64,000 nucleotides of DNA from an uncultured Bacteroidota bacterium (GCA_902786595.1 CADADB010000004.1:1-64000), one strand, 5' to 3'. Numbered from the stretch's first letter, positions 19,687 to 28,707 are shown. Notes: a model not told the origin generated them from the letters alone. A program made the numbers and translations.

Positions 19687-19725
19687 AATTCTTAATTCTT
19701 AATTCTTAATTCTTAATTCTTAATT
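19687..19725. repeat. Heptamer array AATTCTT, 5.5 units, overlapping the nadB 3' end
   Basis: Five perfect AATTCTT units plus AATT. The nadB stop codon (19713-19715) and its last three sense codons (Ile-Lys-Asn) lie within the array. The same family occurs at 49411-49438 and 54598-54635. Confidence 0.9.
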
Positions 19726-21287
19726 GAATGAGGGGGATAGTCAAGGGAGTAGTGCAAGCCGCGGCTTTCCTTGCGAGCCATGGCGTGGCGCACAATGAGA
19801 TAGCCGATATTGATGAGGTTGCGGAGTTCGCAGATTTCCGGGTTGAGGATGGACTTCTTGTAGAGATCCTCAGTTTCACGGTAGAGAATCTCCAGACGGT
19901 CGAAAGCGCGCTGCAGACGCAGGTCGGAGCGCACGATGCCGACATAGCTGCTCATGATGGTCTGCAACTCCTTGCGTTCCTGTGTGATGAGCACCATTTC
20001 CTCGTTAAGGACAGTGCCTTCACTGTTCCAGTCGGGCACCTCACGGCAGAACTGGATGCTCGGCAGCTCTTCCACGGCGCGGATACATGCGCGGTGAGAA
20101 AAGACCAATGCCTCCAGTAACGAATTGGATGCCAATCGGTTGGCTCCATGAAGTCCTGTGGATGCACACTCGCCGGAAGCATAAAGATTCCGTATGGAGG
20201 TCGCGCCCCACTCGTCAGTCTGAATGCCACCGCAGGAATAGTGCTCCACTGGCACCACCGGAATCATCTCCTTGGTGATGTCAATGCCGATGCTCAGACA
20301 TTTGGCGTAAATATTGGGGAAATGATCGAAAATCTCTTTTTGAGGAATGGGCGATGTGTCAAGGAAGACATGATCGACGCCCTGCTGTTTCATCTCGGAG
20401 TCAATGGCGCGGGCCACAATGTCTCGGGGCGCGAGAGAACCACGGGGATCGTACTTCTCCATGAAAGCCACCCCATTGGCATCGCGCAGGATGCCGCCGG
20501 CACCGCGCATGGCCTCTGTAATCAGGAATGAGGGCGACTCTTTGGGGTTATATAACGATGTCGGGTGGAACTGGATGAATTCCATGCCGCGCACCACACC
20601 CTTGGCACGATAGACCATTGCCACGCCGTCGCCAGTGGCCACCACAGGGTTCGTGGTGTGTTCATAGACCATTCCAAGACCGCCGGTGGCCATCATCGTC
20701 ACCTTGGCGAGAATAGTGTGTATCTTCTTGGATTCGGGGTTATAGACGTATGCACCATAGCAAGTAATGTCGGGCGTGCGACGGTTCACCTCCACACCGA
20801 GATGGTGCTGGGTGATGATCTCCACAGCCAGACGGTCCTCGTAAATCTCGATATTCGGGTTCTTCCGCGCGGCCATAATCAGCTTCTGCTCAATCTCATA
20901 GCCGGTGATATCCTTGTGGTGCAAAATACGGTTCATGGAGTGTCCTCCCTCTTTGCCGAGGGCGAAACTCCCGTCCTTGTTCTTGTCGAAATCCACGCCC
21001 CACTGCACCAGCTCCATCACGCGTTCGGTGGCTTCACGGATGGTCAGCTCCACAATGTGGCGGTCGGAAAGTTCGTCACCAGCCACCATCGTGTCCTCAA
21101 TATGCTTTTCGTAAGTATCTGGTTTATAGATGACAGATGCGATGCCACCTTGCGCGTAACGTGTGGAGCCATCGTCCATCTTCGCCTTTGTAACCATGCA
21201 GACTTTGCCGAAATTGGCGGCCTTCAGCGCGAAACACAGTCCAGCAATGCCCGAACCGATCACCAAAAAATCTACTTCTTTACGCAT
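19713..21287 (-). CDS. nadB: L-aspartate oxidase
   Basis: A 524-aa FAD enzyme that oxidises L-aspartate to iminoaspartate, the first step of de novo NAD synthesis. Motifs are the FAD-binding GSGIAGLCFALKAA at residues 12-25, STRYAQGGIASV, the succinate dehydrogenase/fumarate reductase-type HPTSLY region, and the C-terminal GECASTGLHGANRLASNSLLE. nadA and nadC are not in the window. A promoter box lies at 21314-21321. The C-terminus ends in residues encoded by an AATTCTT heptamer array. Confidence 0.95.
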   Translation of the reverse strand: MRKEVDFLVIGSGIAGLCFALKAANFGKVCMVTKAKMDDGSTRYAQGGIASVIYKPDTYEKHIEDTMVAGDELSDRHIVELTIREATERVMELVQWGVDFDKNKDGSFALGKEGGHSMNRILHHKDITGYEIEQKLIMAARKNPNIEIYEDRLAVEIITQHHLGVEVNRRTPDITCYGAYVYNPESKKIHTILAKVTMMATGGLGMVYEHTTNPVVATGDGVAMVYRAKGVVRGMEFIQFHPTSLYNPKESPSFLITEAMRGAGGILRDANGVAFMEKYDPRGSLAPRDIVARAIDSEMKQQGVDHVFLDTSPIPQKEIFDHFPNIYAKCLSIGIDITKEMIPVVPVEHYSCGGIQTDEWGATSIRNLYASGECASTGLHGANRLASNSLLEALVFSHRACIRAVEELPSIQFCREVPDWNSEGTVLNEEMVLITQERKELQTIMSSYVGIVRSDLRLQRAFDRLEILYRETEDLYKKSILNPEICELRNLINIGYLIVRHAMARKESRGLHYSLDYPPHSIKN

Positions 21288-21313
21288 AATCTCACTTAAT
21301 GAATATTCGGGTG

Positions 21314-21321
21314 CAAAGGTA
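21314..21321 (-). promoter_or_regulatory. -7 box for nadB
   Basis: The minus strand reads TACCTTTG followed by CA, 26 nt before the nadB ATG at 21287. Confidence 0.55.
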
Positions 21322-21336
21322 CATTTTTTTTTGTTG

Positions 21337-21356
21337 GGGCAAATAATTATTCGCCC
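21337..21356. repeat. Short palindromic element, GGGC-AATAATTATT-GCCC
   Basis: GGGC (21337-21340) pairs with GCCC (21353-21356) around the perfect palindrome AATAATTATT, with one A/C mismatch. Flanks GTTG and CTACAAC extend it imperfectly. It lies between the divergent nadB and CoA-transferase genes and resembles the elements at 14530 and 56910. Confidence 0.65.
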
Positions 21357-21368
21357 TACAACATTAAT

Positions 21369-21396
21369 CGCAAATCGGAAATTGCAAACCGCAAAT
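21369..21396. repeat. Heptamer array CGCAAAT, 4 units
   Basis: Units CGCAAAT, CGGAAAT, TGCAAAC and CGCAAAT lie just upstream of the CoA-transferase promoter box. On the other strand the family is ATTTGCG, as at 22122-22135 and 56864-56904. Confidence 0.75.
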
Positions 21397-21412
21397 CGTA
21401 ATAAAAAAAATG

Positions 21413-21420
21413 TATTTTTG
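21413..21420 (+). promoter_or_regulatory. -7 box for the CoA-transferase alpha gene
   Basis: TATTTTTG followed by CA, 41 nt before the ATG at 21462. Confidence 0.55.
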
Positions 21421-21461
21421 CAATCCCAATATTTGTATATACAATTTAAATATAAAGCATT

Positions 21462-22106
21462 ATGAGCAAATTAATTTCTATTGAAGACGCAGTTGCGCAT
21501 GTGAAAGACGGAATGACCCTGATGATTGGCGGTTTTTTGGGCGCTGGAACAGGTGTGAAAATGGTGGAAGCCATTGCAAACAAAGGTGTTAAGGACTTGA
21601 CTCTGATCTGCAACGACACAGCTTATCCCAACAAGGCCATCGGAATGTTGATTTCCAACAAGCAGGTCAAGAAACTCTATGCCTCTCACATTGGCACCAA
21701 CGCCGACACCATTCAACAGCTGAACGAGAAGACGCTCGAAATCGAATTTTGTCCTCAAGGCACTCTTGCTGAACGCATCCGTTGCGGCGGCGCAGGCCTT
21801 GGCGGTGTCCTCACCCAAACCGGTCTCGGCACCGTAGTGGAAAACGGCAAACGTAAAATCGAAGTTGATGGCAAGGAATACCTCCTCGAGCTGCCTCTCC
21901 ATGCGGATGTCGCCATCATCGGCGCCAGCATCTGCGACGAAATGGGCAACGCCATCTACAAAGGCACAACCCAGAACTTCAACCCCATGATGGCCGCTGC
22001 TGCCGACCTGGTGATTATGGAAACCAAGGAGTTGGTCCCCACTGGTTCTATCCCGATGGAACAGATCCACACTCCTGGAATCTATGTCGATTATATCGTG
22101 AAGTAA
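21462..22106 (+). CDS. 3-oxoacid / acetoacetate-butyrate CoA-transferase, alpha subunit
   Basis: A 214-aa protein with the class I CoA-transferase alpha signature: MTLMIGGFLGAGT near the start (the GGF.G.G CoA-binding loop), CPQGTLAERIRCGGAG, an expected GxGG region and PMMAAAADLVIMET. In the AtoD/CtfA family this subunit pairs with a beta subunit that carries the catalytic Glu, moving CoA between acetate or butyrate and acetoacetate. No beta gene follows; the next gene is an unrelated exported protein. The exact substrate (acetoacetate, succinate) cannot be told from this subunit alone. Confidence 0.88.
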   Translation: MSKLISIEDAVAHVKDGMTLMIGGFLGAGTGVKMVEAIANKGVKDLTLICNDTAYPNKAIGMLISNKQVKKLYASHIGTNADTIQQLNEKTLEIEFCPQGTLAERIRCGGAGLGGVLTQTGLGTVVENGKRKIEVDGKEYLLELPLHADVAIIGASICDEMGNAIYKGTTQNFNPMMAAAADLVIMETKELVPTGSIPMEQIHTPGIYVDYIVK

Positions 22107-22107
22107 T

Positions 22108-22178
22108 CGATTTTCGGTTTTCGATTTGCGATTTGCGAACAACCGAAAACCGAAAACCGAAAATCGCAAACCGAAAAT
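22108..22178. repeat. Two-headed heptamer array CGATTTG / CGAAAAC filling the whole gap
   Basis: Ten 7-bp units in register apart from one extra base: CGATTTT, CGGTTTT, CGATTTG twice, CGAACAA, then CGAAAAC twice, CGAAAAT, CGCAAAC and CGAAAAT. The right half is close to the reverse complement of the left half, so a long imperfect hairpin is possible. The array starts 1 bp after one stop codon and ends at the base before the next ATG. Confidence 0.88.
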
Positions 22179-23585
22179 ATGAGGAAAGTACTCCTTACCA
22201 TAATAGTACTAACAACCCTATTCCGTTCGGGTTTCGCGCAAAGCAACCCGAACGGTTTTGATATTGCCTTGGACAAAAAGGTCACCAAGATGCGCTGTGT
22301 ACCCTGTGCTGAAAAAGGAGTTTGTCTAGTATTCGAAAAAAAGGAGAAAAAAATCAGGAAACTGGTTCTCAATCATTACGACACACTCTTCGGCAAACAG
22401 TTCGACACGGCATTCACCTTGTCGTTCGGCATGATGCCGACAAGCTGTTTTTATGAGAACGGGGCACTGGCGATTATCTGTCAGCAGTTCGTGAAATCCC
22501 GTCTGACAGGGGAAGGAGTCCTGTTTATCTACCACCCCGAAAGCCGTCGGCTGGAAAGGCGCGACATTTCCGGAATACCTGGAGTTGTTTCGGCGGAAAG
22601 ATGGCACCACTACCAAGGAAACTTTTTCTTCACCGTGCATACCCGTAATGGCAAGGAAGTCTGGTTTCTGCCGGAAGCAACCACCCAGCCAATCCCTTTC
22701 ACCTTCACACAGGACAATCCGGGACAGGTGCTGACCACCGCCGTTGATACTGCTCAGGGAAAAGCCATTATCTGCTTCAACTCCGGCGACCGCACCATGT
22801 ATTTTGAGACTGATTTCTACGGGAAATCCTCCTTCGCCAATATTCTCAACGAGCCCGCCACTCAGGCACAATGGTTACCCATCAATCGCAACCACTCCGT
22901 ACTGATGCTTTATTACCAAGACGAAGAGAACTTCTACTTTCATCCCGTCAACATCTTGAATCACAAGGTAGTGCCTTCGGAAACCATCTACTGTTCCGAC
23001 ATTTCCAACCCAAGCTTGCCAGACCGCGTCAAAAACAAGCAGACAGTTATTATTTCGCCACACACCTTCGTCAATTTCCTTTCAGGTGAAACAAGTGTCC
23101 AAAACAACGGAATAGCTTGTGTGACAGAACTTTACTATACAGAATACTATAACTATTTCAACGGTTGGTATGTGGAGCCGCGTTTCAACGGATACCGTTA
23201 CGAACGTGCCGATGTCCACTTCTTCGATACCAACGGCGTGTTTCAGACCAATGTCATTTTCCCCTACGATGAGGAGTCTTCCTTGCATTCAAACATATTC
23301 AAGAAGCTGAAAATCTTCCCGTTGCCAAACAACGACATTCTATTGTACCATCAAAATGCTCAGGATTTGAGCACTATGTTGATCGACTCCGCCTACCATA
23401 CGAAAGACCCCGTGCGCACCGCAGATCTCCCTCTTCCTAAAATCGCATTTAAGAAGCAACGACTCGCTGTGGACCGCTTTGAACCGTGGTATGGCGACAA
23501 CCAGTTCATGCTCACCGCCTTTCGCATCAATATCATGTCGCAAAGGAAAGTGGGATATGTGGTCCGGAAGTTGGAATACAATTAG
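22179..23585 (+). CDS. Exported protein of unknown function (468 aa)
   Basis: The N-terminus MRKVLLTIIVLTTLFRSGFA is a clear signal peptide, with cleavage expected before QSN. The mature part is rich in aromatic residues and beta-prone stretches with repeated W/Y-containing strands, as in beta-propellers, but no family was recognised. Two Cys occur close together near residue 40 (RCVPCAEKGVC). No T9SS tail and no lipobox were seen, so the protein is expected in the periplasm or the outer membrane layer. The start codon directly follows a heptamer array, leaving no conventional leader. Nothing supports a link to the CoA-transferase gene upstream. Confidence 0.7.
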   Translation: MRKVLLTIIVLTTLFRSGFAQSNPNGFDIALDKKVTKMRCVPCAEKGVCLVFEKKEKKIRKLVLNHYDTLFGKQFDTAFTLSFGMMPTSCFYENGALAIICQQFVKSRLTGEGVLFIYHPESRRLERRDISGIPGVVSAERWHHYQGNFFFTVHTRNGKEVWFLPEATTQPIPFTFTQDNPGQVLTTAVDTAQGKAIICFNSGDRTMYFETDFYGKSSFANILNEPATQAQWLPINRNHSVLMLYYQDEENFYFHPVNILNHKVVPSETIYCSDISNPSLPDRVKNKQTVIISPHTFVNFLSGETSVQNNGIACVTELYYTEYYNYFNGWYVEPRFNGYRYERADVHFFDTNGVFQTNVIFPYDEESSLHSNIFKKLKIFPLPNNDILLYHQNAQDLSTMLIDSAYHTKDPVRTADLPLPKIAFKKQRLAVDRFEPWYGDNQFMLTAFRINIMSQRKVGYVVRKLEYN

Positions 23586-23610
23586 TTTTTCAGAGTACCA
23601 ATAAAAAATG

Positions 23611-23618
23611 TATTTTTG
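23611..23618 (+). promoter_or_regulatory. -7 box for the PLP enzyme gene at 23656
   Basis: TATTTTTG followed by CC, 37 nt before the ATG. Confidence 0.55.
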
Positions 23619-23655
23619 CCCCATTAATTTTAACATCCAAAAATAAGACATAAAA

Positions 23656-24852
23656 ATGGAAAAATTCGATCCCGCAACCAACCTTGAAAGATTGGACAAA
23701 AAAGATGCCTACAGAGGTGTCAACCCGGCTATCTGCGATAGCGCAACATTCATGTTCGAACAGGCCAAAACGATGACCGACACCTTCCATGGTGAAACAG
23801 AGGGTTACTTCCTCTACTCCCGCCACTGGAACCCCAGCACCCTTTCTTTGGCACAGTCATTGGCTGCCATCGAAGGCACTGAGCTGGCATGGACCACTGG
23901 TTCCGGCATGGCTGCCATTACCGTCGCTTTGTTGCACGAAGTGAAGAGCGGCGACCATATCGTCTCCAGCATGACCACTTACGGCGGCACCTTCGCCTTC
24001 CTGAACAACTACCTTAAGAAGTTCAATGTCGATGTCACTTTCGTGAACATGCAAGACCTCGACGCCGTGAAGAAGGCCATTCGTCCAAACACCAAGGTGC
24101 TCTACACCGAAACGATGAACAACCCGCTGCTGCGTATCGCCAACCTTCCCGAGTTGTCGAAGATTGCGCACGCCGCAGGTGCTAAACTGTTGGTTGACAA
24201 CACCTTCACCCCAATGATTTTCTCACCCTACCGTTTGGGCGCTGACGTGGTGATTTACAGTATGACCAAGTATGTGAACGGCATGAACGACTGTGTGGCC
24301 GGCGCCATCTGCGGTTCTGCCGAATACATCAACTCCCTGATCGATGTGAACACCGGTACCGCTATGCTGCTGGGTCCTGTACTCGACACCTTCCGTTCCA
24401 CGAGCATCCAGAAGAATCTGCACACCCTGCACATCCGTATGAAGAAGCACAGCGAGAACGCCATGTATCTGGCCAAACGCTTCAAAGAGACCGGCATCAA
24501 GTACAACTATCCTGGTCTTCCCGAGCATCCTGACCACGAACTGTTCAAATCGATGATGAACGAGGGTTACGGCTTCGGCGGCATGATCTCCATCGACATG
24601 GGCACGGCCGAACGCGCCAGCGCCATCATGGAGAAGATGCAGGAGCTGGGCGTGGGCTACCTCGCCGTCAGCTTGGGCTATTTCAAGACACTGTTCAGCA
24701 ACTCTGGCAAATCCACCTCTTCAGAGGTTCCCGAAGACATCCAACACGAGATGGGCATGAGCGAAGGCCTCATCCGCTTCTCCATGGGCTTGGACAACGA
24801 TCCGGAACGCACCTTCCAACTGATCAAACAGGCCATCGACGCCACGAAATAA
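23656..24852 (+). CDS. Cys/Met metabolism PLP-dependent enzyme (methionine gamma-lyase or O-acetylhomoserine sulfhydrylase type)
   Basis: A 398-aa fold-type I PLP enzyme of the trans-sulfuration family. Motifs are GYFLYSRHWNPS (phosphate-binding Tyr/Arg), TGSGMAAI, ETMNNPLLRIAN, LLVDNTFTP and the PLP-lysine in SMTKYVNG (Lys205). Closest fit by eye is methionine gamma-lyase, which breaks methionine into methanethiol, 2-oxobutyrate and ammonia, but O-acetylhomoserine sulfhydrylase or cystathionine lyase cannot be excluded without residue-level comparison. It is a single-gene transcript with its own promoter box and a strong terminator. Confidence 0.88.
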   Translation: MEKFDPATNLERLDKKDAYRGVNPAICDSATFMFEQAKTMTDTFHGETEGYFLYSRHWNPSTLSLAQSLAAIEGTELAWTTGSGMAAITVALLHEVKSGDHIVSSMTTYGGTFAFLNNYLKKFNVDVTFVNMQDLDAVKKAIRPNTKVLYTETMNNPLLRIANLPELSKIAHAAGAKLLVDNTFTPMIFSPYRLGADVVIYSMTKYVNGMNDCVAGAICGSAEYINSLIDVNTGTAMLLGPVLDTFRSTSIQKNLHTLHIRMKKHSENAMYLAKRFKETGIKYNYPGLPEHPDHELFKSMMNEGYGFGGMISIDMGTAERASAIMEKMQELGVGYLAVSLGYFKTLFSNSGKSTSSEVPEDIQHEMGMSEGLIRFSMGLDNDPERTFQLIKQAIDATK

Positions 24853-24873
24853 TCTTTCGAGTTGACTATTCTA

Positions 24874-24908
24874 ACCGGGCGCGCCTTAAGTGGTGCGCCC
24901 GGTTTTTT
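24874..24908 (+). terminator. Strong rho-independent terminator after the PLP enzyme gene
   Basis: 12-bp GC-rich arms 24874-24885 and 24892-24903 pair with one G-T wobble around TTAAGT, followed by a T-run to 24908. Confidence 0.92.
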
Positions 24909-24937
24909 CATCTGTCGGTGTGTATTGGTAATTTATG

Positions 24938-24945
24938 TACCTTTG
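24938..24945 (+). promoter_or_regulatory. -7 box for the T9SS type B protein gene
   Basis: TACCTTTG followed by CG, only 15 nt before the ATG at 24961. The spacing supports that start over a reading-frame extension through the terminator, and implies a very short leader. Confidence 0.6.
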
Positions 24946-24960
24946 CGGCAAATTTTTGAT

Positions 24961-27900
24961 ATGAGAAGACTCTGCTGTTTCACACTCATGCTTTTATCGC
25001 TTGGCGTCTTGCGGGCTCACAAGCCCACCGACACGCTGTCTGCCGGGCGATGGGAGTTCGTGCAGAATCTCGGTCAGTGGGAATCCCCGGTGCTGTTTAA
25101 GGCCACCATGTACGGCGGAGCCCTTTTCTTTGAACACAATTCATTTATCGTCACACAATTAGATCCTATACAACTGAACACTTTCCATGAAGCGAAACAC
25201 TCCGGGAAAACCTACGCCCCGTCTTATTTCGATGCTGCCGCCTACCGAGTGACCTTCCTGAATGCCTTAAACGAGACCTCGCTAACCGGCATCCAACCAT
25301 TCGAATATTATTACAACTATTATATAGGTAAATATGACAAAGGTTGGGCTTCCCATGTATCGGTTTACCAACATTTAGTTTATAATCAACTATATCCTGA
25401 CATTGATTTATATTTTTTAGGGAATGGGGATTACTTGAAATATGAATTCCATGTCGCGCCGGGTGGAAATCCGAGACAAATTCAACTGCGCTATGATGGG
25501 GTGAAAAACATTTCAAAAGTCGGGGATGAGTTGTTATTGCACACTGCCGTAGATCGTGTGCTGGAGCTCGCCCCTTTTGCTTATCAAATTGACCATAAAG
25601 GAGATACCGTTCCCATCAACTGTTCTTATGTCTTATCTGGAAATATGGTGTCATTTTCGCTCGGCGAATACGACGCCACCCTGCCATTGGTTATTGACCC
25701 TACGTTGGTGTTTTCTTCGTTCTCCGGCTCCACTGCCGACAACTGGGGCTATACTGCCACTTACGATTCGCACGGAAACCTTTACGGAGGAGGCATCGCT
25801 TTCAATATCGGCTACCCTACCTCACTCGGCGCCTACCAAACCGACTTTGCCGGTCAAGTGGATGTGGCCATCTCCAAGTTCGATGCTACCGGAAGTTTCT
25901 TGCACTACTCGACATACATCGGAGGCAGTGTTGCAGATATTCCACACAGTCTGCACGTCAACGACAACGACGAGCTCTACATTTTCGGCACTACCGGCTC
26001 TGCCGATTTTCCCGTCACCGAAAACGCCTTTGACACCTCTTTCAATGGCGGGCCCAACACGACGTTGTCCACCAGCATGAAATTCCTCAACGGTTCTGAC
26101 ATTTTCATTGCCAAGTTGAGCGCCGACGGCACTCAACTGCCCGCATCCACCTATATCGGTGGCAGCGGCAACGATGGCTTTAACACGGCTTCAGGACTGC
26201 GGAAAAACTACGCCGACGACAACCGGGGCGAGATCATCATTGACGAAAACAGCAATGTCTATGTGGTCTCATCTACCAGTTCTGCAGATTTTCCTACAAC
26301 TTCAAACAGCTGTTTGTCAAGTTCTTCAGGCATTCAAGATGCGTGTGTGTTCAAGATGAGTCAGGATTTGTCCACGATGATTTGGAGCACCTATTTCGGC
26401 GGTTCAGGAAATGATGCCGGTTACAGCATGTTCTTGGCCACCGACAAGAGTGTTTATATCTGCGGCGGAACCACATCCAGCGATTTGCCTGTCACCTCAA
26501 ATGCTTACCAAAGCACTTACGCAGACAGCGCAAACGTGTCTGACGGATTTGTGGCGCACCTTTCTCCAAACGGCGACATACTGCTGCACTGCACCTACAT
26601 TGGCAAAACCGGTTATGACCAAGCATACCTGATCAAAGGTGACAACGAAGATTTGCCGCACGTTCTCGGACAGACCTCTGCCAGCGGCACTCAATGGGTC
26701 CACAACGCCCAATATTATGTACCGGATGGCGGTCAATTCATGGCCAAGTTGACATCCAACCTCAGCTCGGCCATTTGGTCCACCGCCTTTGGCAGTGGTT
26801 TCGGCGGGCCGGACATATCGCCCACCGCATTGATGGTGGACTACTGCAACAGCATATACCTGTCGGGGTGGGGCTCGCATCAGCTCAACGGTTTCGGCGG
26901 CACGGCGGGACTGCCTGTCACCTCCGACGCCTTCCAATCGAGCACCGACGGCAGCGATTTCTATTTCATGGCACTGAGCGAAGACGCCTCTAACATCGTG
27001 TATGCCACCTACTTCGGCGGAGCAGCCAATAATGCACGCGAACACGTGGACGGTGGCACCAGCCGTTTCGACAAACACGGGAGAATCTACCAAGCGGTAT
27101 GCGCGGGCTGTGGCGGACAAAGCAGCTTCCCGACCACTCCAGGCGCCTATGCCAACATCAACGGAAGCTCAAACTGCAACCTCGGCGCCATCAAAATAGA
27201 CTTCAGCATGCCGGTAGTCGTTGCCGACTTCCTAATGCCCAACGTAATCTGTCTGCCCGACACCGTCTTCTTCCAAAATTATTCGCAACTCATCAGTGAT
27301 CAGACAACTGTTATTTGGAATTTCGGTGACGGCACCACCTCTTCCGAATGGGAGCCACACCATTTCTACCAAAACATTGGCTATTATGAAGTCACCCTCG
27401 TTGTGCACGACCTGGGCAGTTGCAACTTTTCGGACACCCTGAGAAAAAGGATTTTAGTCCTTTCAAATGCAACCTCTACCCTTCCGGACCTGGACATCTG
27501 TGAAGGGAACTTCGTAGAGTTAGGTCTTCCGCCATCCATCGGAGTGGATTACCAGTGGTCGCCAGCCCAGACCTTAAGCAACCCGAACATCTCCAATCCT
27601 ATTGCAACACCCGAACAATCAACAATTTACACTCTGGTCGCCTCCACCGAGGCATGTGTGGACACCATCACCCAGCAAGTGGCCGTTCACACGTTAGACG
27701 TTCAAATCTCCGGCGACACCATCATCTGTCCGTTCAGCACGGCCACGCTTTCGGTTTCCGTCAACACCACAGACAACTACCTTGTTGATTGGTCGGAAGA
27801 TGCTGATTTCCAAAACATAATCACGAGTAGTACCACCATTCAAGTCAGCCCATCTTCCTCGACCACTTACTATGCACGCGTCACCTCTGACTTCTGCACC

Positions 27901-28707
27901 AAAGTAGTATCCATCAGCGTAACCATAATCGGTCCAACCATTATCGCGGTCCCAAATTTATTACAATGTTTTGAAGATTACGTTGAATTGAGCGCCGTTT
28001 GCATGGGGGGCACGCCGCCTTACCAATTCAGCTGGCAACTAAGCGATGGAACCTTTTACGAAGGCGCCCACCCGCATGTCAATCCGCAACACTCTTCGAC
28101 CTACACCGTAACGGTGACAGATTCCCTTGGTTGTGTTGACACTGCCACAGGGCAAATTACCGTCAGGGAAGGCACATTCCCGGAGCCCCTACAGGCATGG
28201 TGTTTCCCGTGTGAAGTCATCGCATTTCACGAAACCACTATATTTTCAACAGATTACGGCAACAACTACACATACCATTGGACTCCTGAGCACAATCTGA
28301 CAAGTCCTCACAACCCATCCACTACTGTCGTTCCTGAAGAAACCACCACCTACACCATCACCGTCACAGACACGTTCGGATGCACTCGCAGCGACACGGT
28401 TTCCATCAAAGTGACCCCAGTCGTCTGCGGGATGCCTTTTGTCTTCATCCCGAACAGTTTCTCTCCCAACGGGGATGGGGTAAACGACATTTTATATGTT
28501 CGCAGCGATATCCTCGACGAAATGTACTTCGTCATCTATAGCCGCTGGGGCGAAAAGATCTTCGAAACGGTACAGCAGGAGATCGGTTGGAATGGCACAT
28601 TCAAACAAAAGGAGTGCCAGACAGGCGTTTACGATTACTATTTCAAAGGAAAATGCAAAGACGGCGACGAATTGGAACTGAAGGGAAATATCACCCTAAT
28701 ACGATGA
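24961..28707 (+). CDS. T9SS type B (CHU_C) protein with SBBP beta-propeller repeats and PKD domain (1248 aa)
   Basis: The start at 24961 gives the signal peptide MRRLCCFTLMLLSLGVLRA; the frame is open further upstream, but that part crosses the previous terminator. Residues about 26-245 resemble the N-terminal domain found before SBBP repeats (FVQNLGQWESPVLFKA). Residues 246-750 hold SBBP repeats with YIGGS/YFGGS turns (HYSTYIGGS, ASTYIGGSGND, STYFGGSGND, YATYFGGAAN). A PKD domain follows (VIWNFGDGTTSSEWEPHHFY, about 755-840), then Ig-like modules. The last 90 residues are the gliding-motility-type CHU_C sorting domain (FIPNSFSPNGDGVND, VIYSRWGEKIFET, GVYDYYFKGKCKDG). It is expected to be surface-anchored; its function is unknown. 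Confidence 0.9.
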   Translation: MRRLCCFTLMLLSLGVLRAHKPTDTLSAGRWEFVQNLGQWESPVLFKATMYGGALFFEHNSFIVTQLDPIQLNTFHEAKHSGKTYAPSYFDAAAYRVTFLNALNETSLTGIQPFEYYYNYYIGKYDKGWASHVSVYQHLVYNQLYPDIDLYFLGNGDYLKYEFHVAPGGNPRQIQLRYDGVKNISKVGDELLLHTAVDRVLELAPFAYQIDHKGDTVPINCSYVLSGNMVSFSLGEYDATLPLVIDPTLVFSSFSGSTADNWGYTATYDSHGNLYGGGIAFNIGYPTSLGAYQTDFAGQVDVAISKFDATGSFLHYSTYIGGSVADIPHSLHVNDNDELYIFGTTGSADFPVTENAFDTSFNGGPNTTLSTSMKFLNGSDIFIAKLSADGTQLPASTYIGGSGNDGFNTASGLRKNYADDNRGEIIIDENSNVYVVSSTSSADFPTTSNSCLSSSSGIQDACVFKMSQDLSTMIWSTYFGGSGNDAGYSMFLATDKSVYICGGTTSSDLPVTSNAYQSTYADSANVSDGFVAHLSPNGDILLHCTYIGKTGYDQAYLIKGDNEDLPHVLGQTSASGTQWVHNAQYYVPDGGQFMAKLTSNLSSAIWSTAFGSGFGGPDISPTALMVDYCNSIYLSGWGSHQLNGFGGTAGLPVTSDAFQSSTDGSDFYFMALSEDASNIVYATYFGGAANNAREHVDGGTSRFDKHGRIYQAVCAGCGGQSSFPTTPGAYANINGSSNCNLGAIKIDFSMPVVVADFLMPNVICLPDTVFFQNYSQLISDQTTVIWNFGDGTTSSEWEPHHFYQNIGYYEVTLVVHDLGSCNFSDTLRKRILVLSNATSTLPDLDICEGNFVELGLPPSIGVDYQWSPAQTLSNPNISNPIATPEQSTIYTLVASTEACVDTITQQVAVHTLDVQISGDTIICPFSTATLSVSVNTTDNYLVDWSEDADFQNIITSSTTIQVSPSSSTTYYARVTSDFCTKVVSISVTIIGPTIIAVPNLLQCFEDYVELSAVCMGGTPPYQFSWQLSDGTFYEGAHPHVNPQHSSTYTVTVTDSLGCVDTATGQITVREGTFPEPLQAWCFPCEVIAFHETTIFSTDYGNNYTYHWTPEHNLTSPHNPSTTVVPEETTTYTITVTDTFGCTRSDTVSIKVTPVVCGMPFVFIPNSFSPNGDGVNDILYVRSDILDEMYFVIYSRWGEKIFETVQQEIGWNGTFKQKECQTGVYDYYFKGKCKDGDELELKGNITLIR

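Noticed and set aside
19619..19725. Repeat cluster considered as a recombination attachment site or origin of replication
   Set aside because: No integrase, DnaA-box cluster or replication gene is nearby; the same repeats occur in many other gaps.
24862..24960. Upstream extension of the T9SS type B protein by 33 codons
   Set aside because: The extension passes through the terminator of the previous gene and the promoter box; the ATG at 24961 gives a proper signal peptide.
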